NCBI RefSeq assembly: GCF_000807925.1
Contig: NZ_JRVC01000006.1
Span: forward strand, 62,001 to 126,000
DNA from: Novosphingobium subterraneum
GTDB taxonomy: Bacteria > Pseudomonadota > Alphaproteobacteria > Sphingomonadales > Sphingomonadaceae
Direction of reading: 5' to 3'
DNA length: 64,000 bases
Shown: one piece after another, positions 47,110 to 55,770 of the stretch
Position numbering within the stretch: the stretch's first letter is position 1
How the letters are laid out: every line of letters begins with the position of its first letter
Notes under the pieces: generated by a model
The model's database searches: none
Told to the model about the DNA's origin: nothing
What the model saw: only the letters and a program-made list of their open reading frames with translations
Position numbers and translations under genes: made by a program

Positions 47110-48072
47110 TTACTCGAAGCCGATCTTCTTCATGTAGGCGGCGCTGCCGGCAATGGCGACCTTGAGGTCGTCAGCCCTGTCCTGCTCCACGAAGAAATGC
47201 TCTACCCCCGAAGCCTTGGCCGCCTCGATGATGCCGGCCATGTCGAGCGAGCCGTCACCAAGCCAGGTCAGGTAAGGGAACAGCGCGATCCAGTCAGCCG
47301 GAGCGCCACCGTCTCCGGCGAAACGCTGCTGGCCCTTCATGTCCTTGAGGTGCATCATCCGGTAGCGGCCCTTGTACCGCGCCAGATACTCCTTCGGATC
47401 GGCGCCGCCCGCCGTAGTCCAGTAGGTGTCCATCTCGAGGAACACGTGCGCAGGATCGGTCGCGTCCAGCAGCGTGTCGATCGGCACCTTGCCGTCCATC
47501 GGTGCGAAGCCGTAGCCATGGTTGTGATAGGCAAAGCGAACCCCATGTCGCGTGGCGCTCTGCCCGATAGCGTTGAAGACGTCGGCCATGCGCTTGTAGT
47601 CGTCGAGCGTCTTGCGCTCCTCGGCCGGAATCGCAGGCAAGGTGACATAGGTCGCCCCCAAGGCGCGCGCGGCCTCGGCCAGTTCGCCCATCCGGGTCTG
47701 CAGTGTGAACAGGTCGGTGTGCATCGAGGGCACTGTCATTCCATGCGAATCGAACACGGCCTTGATCTGCGCGGCGCTCAGCCCAAAGAAGCCGCTGCCT
47801 GAGAAGCCCAGCATCTTGGCCGTGTTCTTCCAGCCATCGATCTGGCGCTGGTCGCTGAAGGTATAAGGCCCGTAGGTCTCAATCTCGCGGTAACCCAGCT
47901 TTGCCAGCATGGCGATGGTTCCGGAGAAGTCCTCGCTCAGCATTCTGGCGACGGACCACAACTGGATGCCGAACCGGCGCTTGCTGTCGAGCGCCCGCAA
48001 GGGAGCATTGGCCAGAGCCAGCCCCGCCATCGTTGCGGTTCCGGCGGTGGTGATGAAAGTGCGGCGATTCAT
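47110..48072 (-). CDS. Sugar phosphate isomerase/epimerase-like protein, exported (Tat-type signal)
   Basis: 320-aa TIM-barrel protein of the xylose-isomerase-like family. The N-terminus MNRRTFITTAGTATMAGLAL has a twin-arginine-like signal, so a periplasmic location is likely. The metal-binding barrel shows FGIQLWSVARML, AYHNHGYGFAPMDG, VFLEMDTYWTTAGGADP and MMHLKDMKG. Such exported members often act on sugars or cyclitols of unknown identity. It is convergent with the CoA-transferase gene and ends 17 bp from it, so it need not belong to the same pathway. Confidence 0.9.
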   Translation of the reverse strand: MNRRTFITTAGTATMAGLALANAPLRALDSKRRFGIQLWSVARMLSEDFSGTIAMLAKLGYREIETYGPYTFSDQRQIDGWKNTAKMLGFSGSGFFGLSAAQIKAVFDSHGMTVPSMHTDLFTLQTRMGELAEAARALGATYVTLPAIPAEERKTLDDYKRMADVFNAIGQSATRHGVRFAYHNHGYGFAPMDGKVPIDTLLDATDPAHVFLEMDTYWTTAGGADPKEYLARYKGRYRMMHLKDMKGQQRFAGDGGAPADWIALFPYLTWLGDGSLDMAGIIEAAKASGVEHFFVEQDRADDLKVAIAGSAAYMKKIGFE

Positions 48073-48173
48073 GCATCGGCTCCCGGTTCAGCGCGTCTTG
48101 TCCTGCGCTGTCACATGACTTTGTGCCCGCTTTGCCGATGCGGTCAAGACCTGTCGGGCGAAAAGCGGTGCCG

Positions 48174-49460
48174 TCAGGCGTCCGCTTCTTCCCGCTCGAT
48201 CTCGCGCCAGCCGATATCGCGACGGCAGAACCCTTCCGGAAAGACGATCGCGTCCACTGCAGCATAGGCCGCATCCCGCGCAGCCTTCACGCTGCCCCCC
48301 CTGGCAGTCACGTTGAGCACGCGCCCGCCATTTGCCGAAAGCACGCCGTCTGCCGAAAGGGCAGTGCCCGCGTGGAATACTTTTGCCCCACCTGCCTCGG
48401 CGGCGGGGATATGGTCAATGCGCCCCCCCTTCTTCGGCGTACCCGGATAGCCCTCGGCCGCCATGACCACGGTCATTGCCACGTCGCTGGAAAAGCGCGG
48501 CGGCTGGATGCTCGACAACTTGTTGTCGGCACAGGCCAGCAGCAGCTCTACCAGGTCGCTTTCCAGCCGCAGCATCAGCACCTGGCATTCGGGATCGCCG
48601 AAGCGAGCATTGTATTCGATCAGCTTCGGCCCCTGCTCGGTCAGCATCAGCCCCGCATAAAGAACGCCGGAATAGGGCATGCCCTCATCGGCCATGGCCT
48701 TCACCGTCGGCGCGATGATCTGCGAGAGCGCCTGCGCCTCGAGTTCGGGCGTCAGCACACGCGCCGGGCTGTAGGCGCCCATGCCGCCCGTATTGGGGCC
48801 GGTATCGCCATCGCCGACGCGCTTGTGGTCCTGTGCCGATCCGAACGGCACGATAGTTGCGCCATCGGTCAGGGCGAAAAAGCTCGCCTCTTCTCCGGTG
48901 AGGAACTCCTCGACGACCACCTCCGCACCGGCAGAGCCGAAGGCGCCGTCAAACATGTCGTCAACCGCGGCCTCGGCCTCTGCCATCGTCATCGCCACGA
49001 CGACGCCCTTGCCCGCAGCAAGGCCATCGGCCTTGATCACCACCGGCGCACCGAAGTCCTTGAGCGCGGTGCGGGCCTCCTCTAGCGACTTGGCGCGAAC
49101 ATAGCCGGCGGTCGGGATGTTGGCCCGTGCGCACAGATCCTTGGTAAAACCTTTCGACCCTTCGAGCTGCGCTGCCGCACGGCTCGGCCCGAACACGGAA
49201 AAGCCTGCTGCACGCAGTGAATCCGTCAGGCCGTCGACCAGCGGCGCTTCCGGCCCCACCACGATGAGGCCGATGCGGTTTGTTTCGCAGAAGGTCACCA
49301 CACTGGCGTGATCGGTCAGATCCAGCGCAACCAGCTCGGCGTTTTCCGCAATGCCCGGATTCCCGGGTGCCGCATAGAGCTTGTCCAGAAGCGGCGATTG
49401 GGCCAGTTTCCAGCTGAGGGCATGTTCGCGCCCACCCGATCCCAGCAGCAGGATATTCAT
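48174..49460 (-). CDS. purD: Phosphoribosylamine-glycine ligase
   Basis: GAR synthetase, the second step of purine synthesis, 428 aa, cytoplasmic ATP-grasp enzyme. The N-terminus [20 protein letters not shown] and [17 protein letters not shown] are typical. The ATP-grasp core has [32 protein letters not shown] and [14 protein letters not shown], and [14 protein letters not shown] is the metal-binding end. The ATG at 49460 has AAGGGAA upstream. Its start codon overlaps that of the divergent xseA. Confidence 0.97.
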   Translation of the reverse strand: MNILLLGSGGREHALSWKLAQSPLLDKLYAAPGNPGIAENAELVALDLTDHASVVTFCETNRIGLIVVGPEAPLVDGLTDSLRAAGFSVFGPSRAAAQLEGSKGFTKDLCARANIPTAGYVRAKSLEEARTALKDFGAPVVIKADGLAAGKGVVVAMTMAEAEAAVDDMFDGAFGSAGAEVVVEEFLTGEEASFFALTDGATIVPFGSAQDHKRVGDGDTGPNTGGMGAYSPARVLTPELEAQALSQIIAPTVKAMADEGMPYSGVLYAGLMLTEQGPKLIEYNARFGDPECQVLMLRLESDLVELLLACADNKLSSIQPPRFSSDVAMTVVMAAEGYPGTPKKGGRIDHIPAAEAGGAKVFHAGTALSADGVLSANGGRVLNVTARGGSVKAARDAAYAAVDAIVFPEGFCRRDIGWREIEREEADA

Positions 49461-50934
49461 GGCTTTCCCTTCCGCGCCTTATGACGACGATAACAACGGC
49501 TCGGGCGGGCTCCTAGCGAGGGAATCGGCAGGCGACAACGCCCCGGCCCTCTCGATCTCCGAGATTTCCGCCCTGCTCAAGCGCACCGTCGAGGATCGCT
49601 TCGGCTTCGTCCGGGTGCGTGGCGAGCTTTCAGGCGTGAAGCGCGCGGCCTCGGGCCACCTCTACCTCTGCCTCAAGGACGAGAACGCGCGGCTGGATGG
49701 CGTGATGTGGCGCGGCGGCGTGCAGCGCCTGAACTTCCGGCCCGAGGACGGCGTCGAGGTCATCGCCACCGGCAAGCTGACGACTTACCCGGGCCGCTCG
49801 AACTACCAGATCGTGATCGAGCGGATGGAGATCGCCGGCGAAGGCGCGCTGCTCGCGCTCCTCGCCAGGCTGAAAGCCCGGCTGGAAGGCGAAGGATTGT
49901 TCGATCCCGCCCGCAAGAAGCCCTTGCCGTTCCTGCCGCGCACCATTGGCGTCGTCACCTCGCCCACTGGCGCCGTGATCCGCGACATCCTCCACCGCCT
50001 GTCAGATCGCTTTCCCAGCCGCGTCATCGTGTGGCCGGTGCTGGTCCAGGGTCAGGGTGCGGCAACGCAGGTCGCCAACGCCGTGCGCGGGTTCAGCGAT
50101 ATGATGCCCGACGGACCGATCCCGCGCCCGGACCTCGTCATCGTGGCGCGCGGTGGCGGATCGATCGAAGACCTGTGGTCGTTCAACGAGGAAGAGGTCG
50201 TCCGCGCCGTGGCGAATTGCACCATCCCGATCATCAGCGCAGTTGGTCACGAGACCGACACCACCCTGTGTGATTTCGCCGCCGACCTGCGCGCTCCGAC
50301 GCCCACTGCCGCCGCTGAACTTGCGGTGCCGGTGCAGGCGGAACTTGCCGCCTTTGTAGCCGATCTCAACGCCCGCCAGCGACGCGCCCTCGCCCGCCAG
50401 CTCGCCCAGGCCAAGGAACGCCTCGAAGCCCGCAGCCAGCGCCTGCCCCAACCGCAGGCGCTCCTTCAGGGCCAGGCCCAGCGCGTCGATGATCTTGGGG
50501 AGCGCTTGCGCCGCGCCCTCGTCCACCGCACCGAGATCGCCGGATCGGTCCTCGCCCGCCATGCAGGAGCCTTGCGCCCTGCCTTGTTGATGGCGCGGGT
50601 CGAACGCGAAGCGGAGCGCCTTGCCGCCCGGCGGCTGCGCCCCGAAATGCTGCTGCAGCGCATCGACCACGCGCGCGGCAAGATCGAAGCGCTTGATCGC
50701 CTGCGCCGCTCGCTTGATCCGAAAGCCCCCCTCCAACGCGGGTACGTGCTGGTTACTGCGCCAGACGGCCATGTCGTGCGGACGCGCGAGGATGCACAGG
50801 CGCGTCCGACGTTGCGGCTCGAATTCGCCGACGGCACGCTGGACGTTAGCACCGCCACCACAGTGCCCCAAACCCGCCCCGCCTCCAAACCACGCCCGGC
50901 CGCGCGGCCCGAGGGACAGCAGGAATTGTTCTGA
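49459..50934 (+). CDS. xseA: Exodeoxyribonuclease VII large subunit
   Basis: 491-aa large subunit of ExoVII, which degrades single-stranded DNA from both ends. The N-terminal OB domain (about 35-130) includes [20 protein letters not shown] and [19 protein letters not shown]. The catalytic domain shows [38 protein letters not shown] and [21 protein letters not shown] long coiled coil (about 290-420) and the GYVLVT C-terminal segment follow. The ATG at 49459 has AGGA six bases upstream and no in-frame alternative nearby, so it overlaps the purD start codon on the other strand. The small subunit xseB is not in the window. Confidence 0.95.
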   Translation: MAFPSAPYDDDNNGSGGLLARESAGDNAPALSISEISALLKRTVEDRFGFVRVRGELSGVKRAASGHLYLCLKDENARLDGVMWRGGVQRLNFRPEDGVEVIATGKLTTYPGRSNYQIVIERMEIAGEGALLALLARLKARLEGEGLFDPARKKPLPFLPRTIGVVTSPTGAVIRDILHRLSDRFPSRVIVWPVLVQGQGAATQVANAVRGFSDMMPDGPIPRPDLVIVARGGGSIEDLWSFNEEEVVRAVANCTIPIISAVGHETDTTLCDFAADLRAPTPTAAAELAVPVQAELAAFVADLNARQRRALARQLAQAKERLEARSQRLPQPQALLQGQAQRVDDLGERLRRALVHRTEIAGSVLARHAGALRPALLMARVEREAERLAARRLRPEMLLQRIDHARGKIEALDRLRRSLDPKAPLQRGYVLVTAPDGHVVRTREDAQARPTLRLEFADGTLDVSTATTVPQTRPASKPRPAARPEGQQELF

Positions 50935-50960
50935 GGGTCTTAAGTGATTACATTGCCCCA

Positions 50961-51161
50961 ATGTTGATGTCCCAATCCGGTCGCCTCGCGCGCCTCCATT
51001 ACCTTCCCGGCTCGTTCCGCCAGCTCTCGGGCGGCGATCATGTCGTCTGCGCCGTCTCGGGCGAGAAGATCCCGCTCGATGCGCTGCGCTACTGGTGCGC
51101 GCAGCGGCAGGAGGCCTACGCCACCGCCGAAATCTCGACGCGACGCCATCTCGAAGGCTAA
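50961..51161 (+). CDS. DUF2093-domain protein
   Basis: 66-aa conserved alphaproteobacterial protein of the DUF2093 family. The whole protein is the domain: a start of MLMSQSGRLARLHYLPGSF, then GGDHVVCAVSGEKIPLDALR and YWCAQRQEAYATAE. It contains two cysteines in positions that could bind metal, though this is not established. It lies 26 bp after xseA and 10 bp before the M23 peptidase gene, and probably shares a transcript with both. Confidence 0.85.
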   Translation: MLMSQSGRLARLHYLPGSFRQLSGGDHVVCAVSGEKIPLDALRYWCAQRQEAYATAEISTRRHLEG

Positions 51162-51171
51162 GGAGCTGGCA

Positions 51172-52014
51172 ATGATCCTGCAGAGGCGCGCCTTCCTCGC
51201 CGGAACGGCCGCTTCGGTGGCAAGTTTCGCGCTGGGCAATACGCCCATCAGCACATTGGTGATCTCACCCGACAGCCGCGCCATGCAGGGCGGATGGTTG
51301 AGAGGACGCGTGCAGCCCGGATCAACGGCGCTCAAACTTGATGGCAAGCCGGTTGCTTTGGCGGATGACTGGGCTTTCCTGATAGCCTTTGATCGCGATG
51401 CAACCCCATTGGCGCGGATCGAGGTGACGCTGCCAGGCGGTCGGCCTTTTGTCCACGAGTTTGCCATTGCCCCGCGCGCCTGGCAGATCGAGCACATCAA
51501 CGTCGCCCGCAAGCCAGGTGGCGTGACCAGCGAGGAATACCTCCGCCTGCGCCGTGCCGAACTCGCCCGCATCGCCGCCGCCCGTGCGGTCGATACCGGC
51601 GCACAGGGCTGGCGGCAGAGCTTCATCCGCCCCGCGCCGGGCCGCTTCTCCGGGCGTTTCGGCTCCCAGCGCATCTACAAGGGCGAACCGGCTGCCTATC
51701 ACTCCGGGCTCGACATCGCCGGTGGCGCAGGCACGACGTATGTCGCACCGGCCGAGGGTATCGTGACGCTTGCCGCGCAGAGCCCGTTCAGCCTCGAAGG
51801 CCGACTGCTGATGCTCGACCATGGCATGGGCCTCAACAGTGCCTTTCTCCATGCCTCCGAACTTCTGGTGCGCGAAGGGGACAAGGTTGCCCAGGGCACG
51901 CCGCTGGGCCGAATCGGTGCCACCGGTCGTGCGACCGGCCCGCACCTGCATTGGTCGATGAAATGGCAGGCCAGTCGGATCGACCCGCTGCTTTTTCTTC
52001 CTGACCAGACGTAG
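51172..52014 (+). CDS. M23-family metallopeptidase (LytM domain)
   Basis: 280-aa exported zinc peptidase, probably a peptidoglycan endopeptidase or a regulator of cell wall enzymes. The ATG at 51172 has AAGGAG upstream. The signal peptide is MILQRRAFLAGTAASVASFA, with an RR pair. The C-terminal LytM domain carries the zinc ligands in AYHSGLDIAGG (about residue 176) and GPHLHWSMKW (about 258). The region before it (about 30-130) is a beta-rich M23 N-terminal domain. Confidence 0.92.
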   Translation: MILQRRAFLAGTAASVASFALGNTPISTLVISPDSRAMQGGWLRGRVQPGSTALKLDGKPVALADDWAFLIAFDRDATPLARIEVTLPGGRPFVHEFAIAPRAWQIEHINVARKPGGVTSEEYLRLRRAELARIAAARAVDTGAQGWRQSFIRPAPGRFSGRFGSQRIYKGEPAAYHSGLDIAGGAGTTYVAPAEGIVTLAAQSPFSLEGRLLMLDHGMGLNSAFLHASELLVREGDKVAQGTPLGRIGATGRATGPHLHWSMKWQASRIDPLLFLPDQT

Positions 52015-52230
52015 GCCGCATTCACGGCCCTTTGCGCAGGTAGCCCCCATCACCGGCGGTTCGTTTTCCTTTTATGCCCGGTTGCCGATGGAACGAAACC
52101 GCCATCGGGATTCTGGTATCAGCTGCAACGCCTTTATCCCTATGTTCGCAGCGTTGTTTCACCCGAAACCGTCACCTTTGAAATTAATGGCAAGTGAATG
52201 GGGTGGGAGTGTAATTTCTGTGCATCACCC

Positions 52231-52240
52231 GTAAGTTACG
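52231..52240. promoter_or_regulatory. Palindromic motif GTAAGTTACG (copy 1)
   Basis: GTAAGTTACG is almost self-complementary and is the exact reverse complement of CGTAACTTAC at 52312-52321. The copies are 81 bp apart in the upstream region of the Oar-like receptor gene. Two such sites suggest a dimeric regulator, which is not identified. Confidence 0.4.
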
Positions 52241-52311
52241 GAAATCCGGCCTTACCTTACCTGACCCAAAGGCGGTGTGGCAGTTTCGCTACACATGTTT
52301 CGGATTCATTT

Positions 52312-52321
52312 CGTAACTTAC
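52312..52321. promoter_or_regulatory. Palindromic motif CGTAACTTAC (copy 2)
   Basis: This is the second copy of the motif, in opposite orientation, 172 bp before the receptor start. Together the copies could also form a long-range stem in RNA, but DNA binding sites seem likelier given their near-palindromic form. Confidence 0.4.
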
Positions 52322-52440
52322 AATCGTGTTTTGATGGTCCCGATCATTTCAGCCAAACAGATGCATCTTGCCCGTTTGCCAAGGGGGCCCAAGCTTCGCT
52401 CCAAAGCGCGTTGTTAGGGTTTTGGCGATACGGGAAAGGG

Positions 52441-52468
52441 CCTGCACAGCTCTTGCTGGCTGTGCAGG
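52441..52468 (+). promoter_or_regulatory. Hairpin in the 5' leader of the Oar-like receptor
   Basis: CCTGCACAGC (52441-52450) pairs perfectly over 10 bp with GCTGTGCAGG (52459-52468) around an 8-nt loop. It ends 25 bases before the receptor GTG. The ribosome-binding site AAAGGGA lies between, so the hairpin could be a 5' stabiliser or the end of an attenuated leader. There is no T-run after it. Confidence 0.45.
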
Positions 52469-52493
52469 ATTCAGGACAAAAGGGACTGGACAC

Positions 52494-55400
52494 GTGAACA
52501 TCAAAACCTTCTCTGCGCTCCGTGCGAGCGCCGCGCCCTTGGCGCTGGTCGTCGCCGGTTTCGCCGGCTCGGCCGCCTTCGTCGCGCCTGCCATGGCGCA
52601 GGACTTTACGTACGCTACCGCCAGCGGCCAGATCGTCGGTGAAGACGATGCCCCGCTCGCCGGTGCAACGGTAGAAATCAAGTCGAACGATCAGGGCTTT
52701 ACCCGTTCGGTGACCACCGACTCCGCCGGTGGCTATCGCATCCCGACCCTGCCGCAAGGCACCTACACGTTCACGATCACCGCTGACGGGTACCAGACCT
52801 TCACCGATCCCGCTGTCCGCATCACTCAGTCGGAAGGCGGCAACTCCTTCCGCTTGGTCCGCGTCGGTGCCGCCACGGCTTCTGCCGACGGATCGATCGT
52901 CGTCACCGGCCAGCGCATCCGCGTTTCGGACTTTGACCGCACCACCACCGGCCAGGTCATCTCGGTCGCAGACGTCGCGGCGCGCGTCCCCGTCGCTCGT
53001 GATCTGACCTCGATCATCCTGCTTGCTCCCGGCACCAGCCAAGGTGACAGCGCGTTCGGCAACCTGCCGAGCATCTCGGGCGGTTCGGTTTCGGAAAACA
53101 CCTTCTTCATCAACGGCCTCAACGTCACGGACTTCCGCGAGGGACTCGGCTCGGTCGAAGTGCCGTTTGAGTTCTACCAGACGGTCGAAGTCAAGAACGG
53201 CGGTGTCCCCGCAGAGTTCGGTCGCTTTACCGGCGGCTTCGTCAACGCGATCACTAAGTCGGGTTCGAACCAGTTCCACGGCGGCTTGCTCGTCAACTGG
53301 GAACCCGATGGGCTGTTCGAAGACCGCAAGAACACCCTGATCGACCGTAACGATCAAGACACCCGCGAGACGATCCAGACGATCTTCAACCTGTCGGGTC
53401 CGATCATCAAGGACAAGTTGTTCTTCTACGGCTTCTACCAGCACAACTACATCAAGTCGGGCGACACTCTGCTGACGGTCAACCCGAACCAGACCGAGCC
53501 CGATCCCAACAACCCCAATGCACGTCGCGCAATCGCGCCGTACAGCACGGGTCTGCGTCGCGAGCAGCGCAGCATGCGTTCGCCCTTCTACGGCGGCAAG
53601 ATCGACTTCCTGCCGTTCGAAGGCCATCGCCTCGAGTTCACCTACTTCAACTCGAGTTTTGACCGCACGCTCGACAGCTACAGCATCGTCGACGCAAACG
53701 GTGGCACCTATGACAGCCGCACTGATGGCGTGCCGCAGCGTGGCGCGTTCCAGAGCCGCGCACTTCTTCAGGGCGGTGGTGAAAACTACATCGGTCGTTA
53801 CACCGGCCAGCTGACCGACTTCCTCACTATTTCGGGTGCCTACGGCAAGAACAAGCGTCGTGACGTCGTCGGTTCGACCACGCCGGACGCTCCGGGCATC
53901 GCCGACACCGCCGGTCTTGGCGCAGTGGGCAATGCGGTCAACGCGCTCGACGAGAACTACGATACCCGAGAGTTCTACCGTGCCGACGCGGAAGTCTTCG
54001 TGAACCTGCTCGGCGAACACCACTTCAAGGCTGGCTACGACCGCGAAAACCTGACGACGGACGCGACAACCAGCTACACCGGCAACGTTTTCTATACCTA
54101 CGTCCGCACGCCCGCAGACTCGGGTGACATTTACGTTCCTACCCCGAACACGCTCTATGTCACTGCGCGTACATTCGTGAACGGCGGCGTGTTCAAGTCG
54201 CGCAACGAAGCGTTCTACCTGCAGGACAGCTGGTCGCTGCTCGACAACCGCCTGCAGCTCAACCTCGGCATCCGCAACGATCGCTTCGAGAACAAGAACG
54301 TGGTGGGTGCAACCTACTACAAGTCGGGCAACCAGTGGGCACCGCGCCTTGCGTTCACTGCCGACCCGTTCGGTGACAAGCGCACCAAGGTCTACGGTTC
54401 GTATGGCCGGTACTTCCTGCCGATCGTCGCCAACACCAACATCCGCCTTGCCGGTGCAGAACTTGACTACACCCGCTACAACCTGCTCAACGGGTTGAAC
54501 CCGGATGGCACGCCGATCGTCGGCGCGCCGGTTCTTGGCTTCGAAGATGCGGTTGCTTGCCCGGATACCGGGATCAAGAACTGCGACATCATCTCCGATG
54601 GCGAGGCGACCCCGACGGAGGCCACCGTTTCGAAGAGCCTTAAGCCGCAGTCGGTTGACGAGTTCGTTCTCGGTATCGAACAACAGCTCGGCAGCGGCGT
54701 CCGCGTTGGCCTGTTCGGTCAGTATCGCAAGCTCAACGACTCGCTTGAAGACATCGCGATCGACGCCGCCGTTCTCAAGTACTGCGCCGACAACAAGCTG
54801 ACCGGCTGTGGCAGCACCTGGACTGGCTTCCACCAGTACGTGCTGGCAAACCCGGGCCGCGACGCCACGATCACCCTGTCCGATCCGGTCAACGGTGAAT
54901 CGACGCTGCGCACAGTGAACTTCACGGCTGCCCAGCTCGGCTATCCGAAGGCCAAGCGCACCTACAAGGCGATCACGGCCACCTTCGACCGCGATTTCGA
55001 CGGCGTATGGAGCCTCTCGGCTTCGTATACCTGGTCCGAATCGAAGGGGAATATCGAAGGCGGCATCCGTTCGGACAACGGGCAGACTGACTCGGGCCTG
55101 ACCACCGCGTTCGACCAGCCGGGCCTTACCGACGGTACTTTCGGCTTCCTGCCAAGCCACAATGCCCACAAGTTCAAGGTATTTGGTTCGTACCAGATCG
55201 GTGACTGGCTTACGCTGGGTGCGCAGTTCCAGGCGATCTCGCCGCGCAAGTTTGGCTGTATCGGCCGCGTGCCACGCGTTCGTGATCCGTTTGCCGGTGC
55301 CTATGGTGCAGCAGGCTTCTACTGCAACACCGACGACAGTGGCAACGTGATCACCGATCCGAGCAAGGCTGCGGTTAATACAACCAGCGCGACAACCCTG

Positions 55401-55658
55401 AAGCTGACCCCGCGTGGTTCGCAGCTTCAGTCGGACTGGAACGTCTTCACCAACCTGTCGGCCGTGTTCAAGCTGCCGACCGACGCGGTGGATGCCAGCT
55501 TCCGTGTGGACGTGTTCAACGTGTTCAACCAGAAGGGCGTTCTCGACCTCCGCGAATTGGGCACGCAGAGCAACGGCAATCCGCGTGGCGACTACGGTAC
55601 TCCCCTGTCGTACCAGCAGCCGCGTTACTTCCGCTTCCAGTTCGGCGTGAACTTCTGA
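52494..55658 (+). CDS. TonB-dependent receptor with carboxypeptidase regulatory-like domain (Oar-like)
   Basis: 1054-aa outer-membrane protein. The GTG at 52494 (MNIKTFSALRASAAPLALVV) gives a signal peptide ending PAMA near residue 36 and has AAAGGGA upstream. A carboxypeptidase-regulatory-like beta domain (about 40-115: ASGQIVGEDDAPLAGATVEI, TTDSAGGYRIPTLPQGTYTF) precedes the plug (GSIVVTGQRIR onward, FFINGLNVTDFREG). The barrel ends YQQPRYFRFQFGVNF. Its size and domain order match Oar-like receptors, which may import oligopeptides or glycans. A strong terminator follows, then a TPR-sulfotransferase gene. Confidence 0.94.
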   Translation: MNIKTFSALRASAAPLALVVAGFAGSAAFVAPAMAQDFTYATASGQIVGEDDAPLAGATVEIKSNDQGFTRSVTTDSAGGYRIPTLPQGTYTFTITADGYQTFTDPAVRITQSEGGNSFRLVRVGAATASADGSIVVTGQRIRVSDFDRTTTGQVISVADVAARVPVARDLTSIILLAPGTSQGDSAFGNLPSISGGSVSENTFFINGLNVTDFREGLGSVEVPFEFYQTVEVKNGGVPAEFGRFTGGFVNAITKSGSNQFHGGLLVNWEPDGLFEDRKNTLIDRNDQDTRETIQTIFNLSGPIIKDKLFFYGFYQHNYIKSGDTLLTVNPNQTEPDPNNPNARRAIAPYSTGLRREQRSMRSPFYGGKIDFLPFEGHRLEFTYFNSSFDRTLDSYSIVDANGGTYDSRTDGVPQRGAFQSRALLQGGGENYIGRYTGQLTDFLTISGAYGKNKRRDVVGSTTPDAPGIADTAGLGAVGNAVNALDENYDTREFYRADAEVFVNLLGEHHFKAGYDRENLTTDATTSYTGNVFYTYVRTPADSGDIYVPTPNTLYVTARTFVNGGVFKSRNEAFYLQDSWSLLDNRLQLNLGIRNDRFENKNVVGATYYKSGNQWAPRLAFTADPFGDKRTKVYGSYGRYFLPIVANTNIRLAGAELDYTRYNLLNGLNPDGTPIVGAPVLGFEDAVACPDTGIKNCDIISDGEATPTEATVSKSLKPQSVDEFVLGIEQQLGSGVRVGLFGQYRKLNDSLEDIAIDAAVLKYCADNKLTGCGSTWTGFHQYVLANPGRDATITLSDPVNGESTLRTVNFTAAQLGYPKAKRTYKAITATFDRDFDGVWSLSASYTWSESKGNIEGGIRSDNGQTDSGLTTAFDQPGLTDGTFGFLPSHNAHKFKVFGSYQIGDWLTLGAQFQAISPRKFGCIGRVPRVRDPFAGAYGAAGFYCNTDDSGNVITDPSKAAVNTTSATTLKLTPRGSQLQSDWNVFTNLSAVFKLPTDAVDASFRVDVFNVFNQKGVLDLRELGTQSNGNPRGDYGTPLSYQQPRYFRFQFGVNF

Positions 55659-55685
55659 TCTGGATTGAAGTATCGATAACACATG

Positions 55686-55715
55686 GAGGGGTGGCTTCGG
55701 CCACCCCTCTTTTTT
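55686..55715 (+). terminator. Intrinsic terminator of the Oar-like receptor gene
   Basis: GAGGGGTGGC (55686-55695) pairs perfectly with GCCACCCCTC (55700-55709) around a stable TTCG tetraloop and is followed by six T. It begins 28 bases after the receptor stop. This is the most classical Rho-independent terminator in the window. Confidence 0.95.
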
Positions 55716-55770
55716 GTGCCGACGCCACGTTTGACTTCGCTTGTTTCCGCCAATCCTGTAGCTACTCCAC

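Larger units (their letters stand above)
52015..52493. other. 479-bp intergenic region before the Oar-like receptor
   Basis: This stretch has no convincing gene. A 99-codon frame at 52198-52497 lacks protein-like composition. A stem CCGATGG/CCATCGG (52085-52091 with 52102-52108) may mark the end of the M23 transcript, without a T-run. The middle is A/T-rich and contains two related palindromes (52231-52240 and 52312-52321). GTGTGGC/GCTACAC forms a weak hairpin near 52275-52295, and a 10-bp stem occurs just before the receptor start. Confidence 0.6.

Noticed and set aside
48073..48173. GCATCGG/CCGATGC inverted repeat between the isomerase-like gene and purD
   Set aside because: The 7-bp arms are nearly 60 bp apart with no supporting structure, so chance pairing is likely.
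52198..52497. 99-codon frame in the region before the Oar-like receptor
   Set aside because: Low-GC, Cys/Ser-rich composition and no ribosome-binding site. It overlaps palindromic elements and the receptor start.
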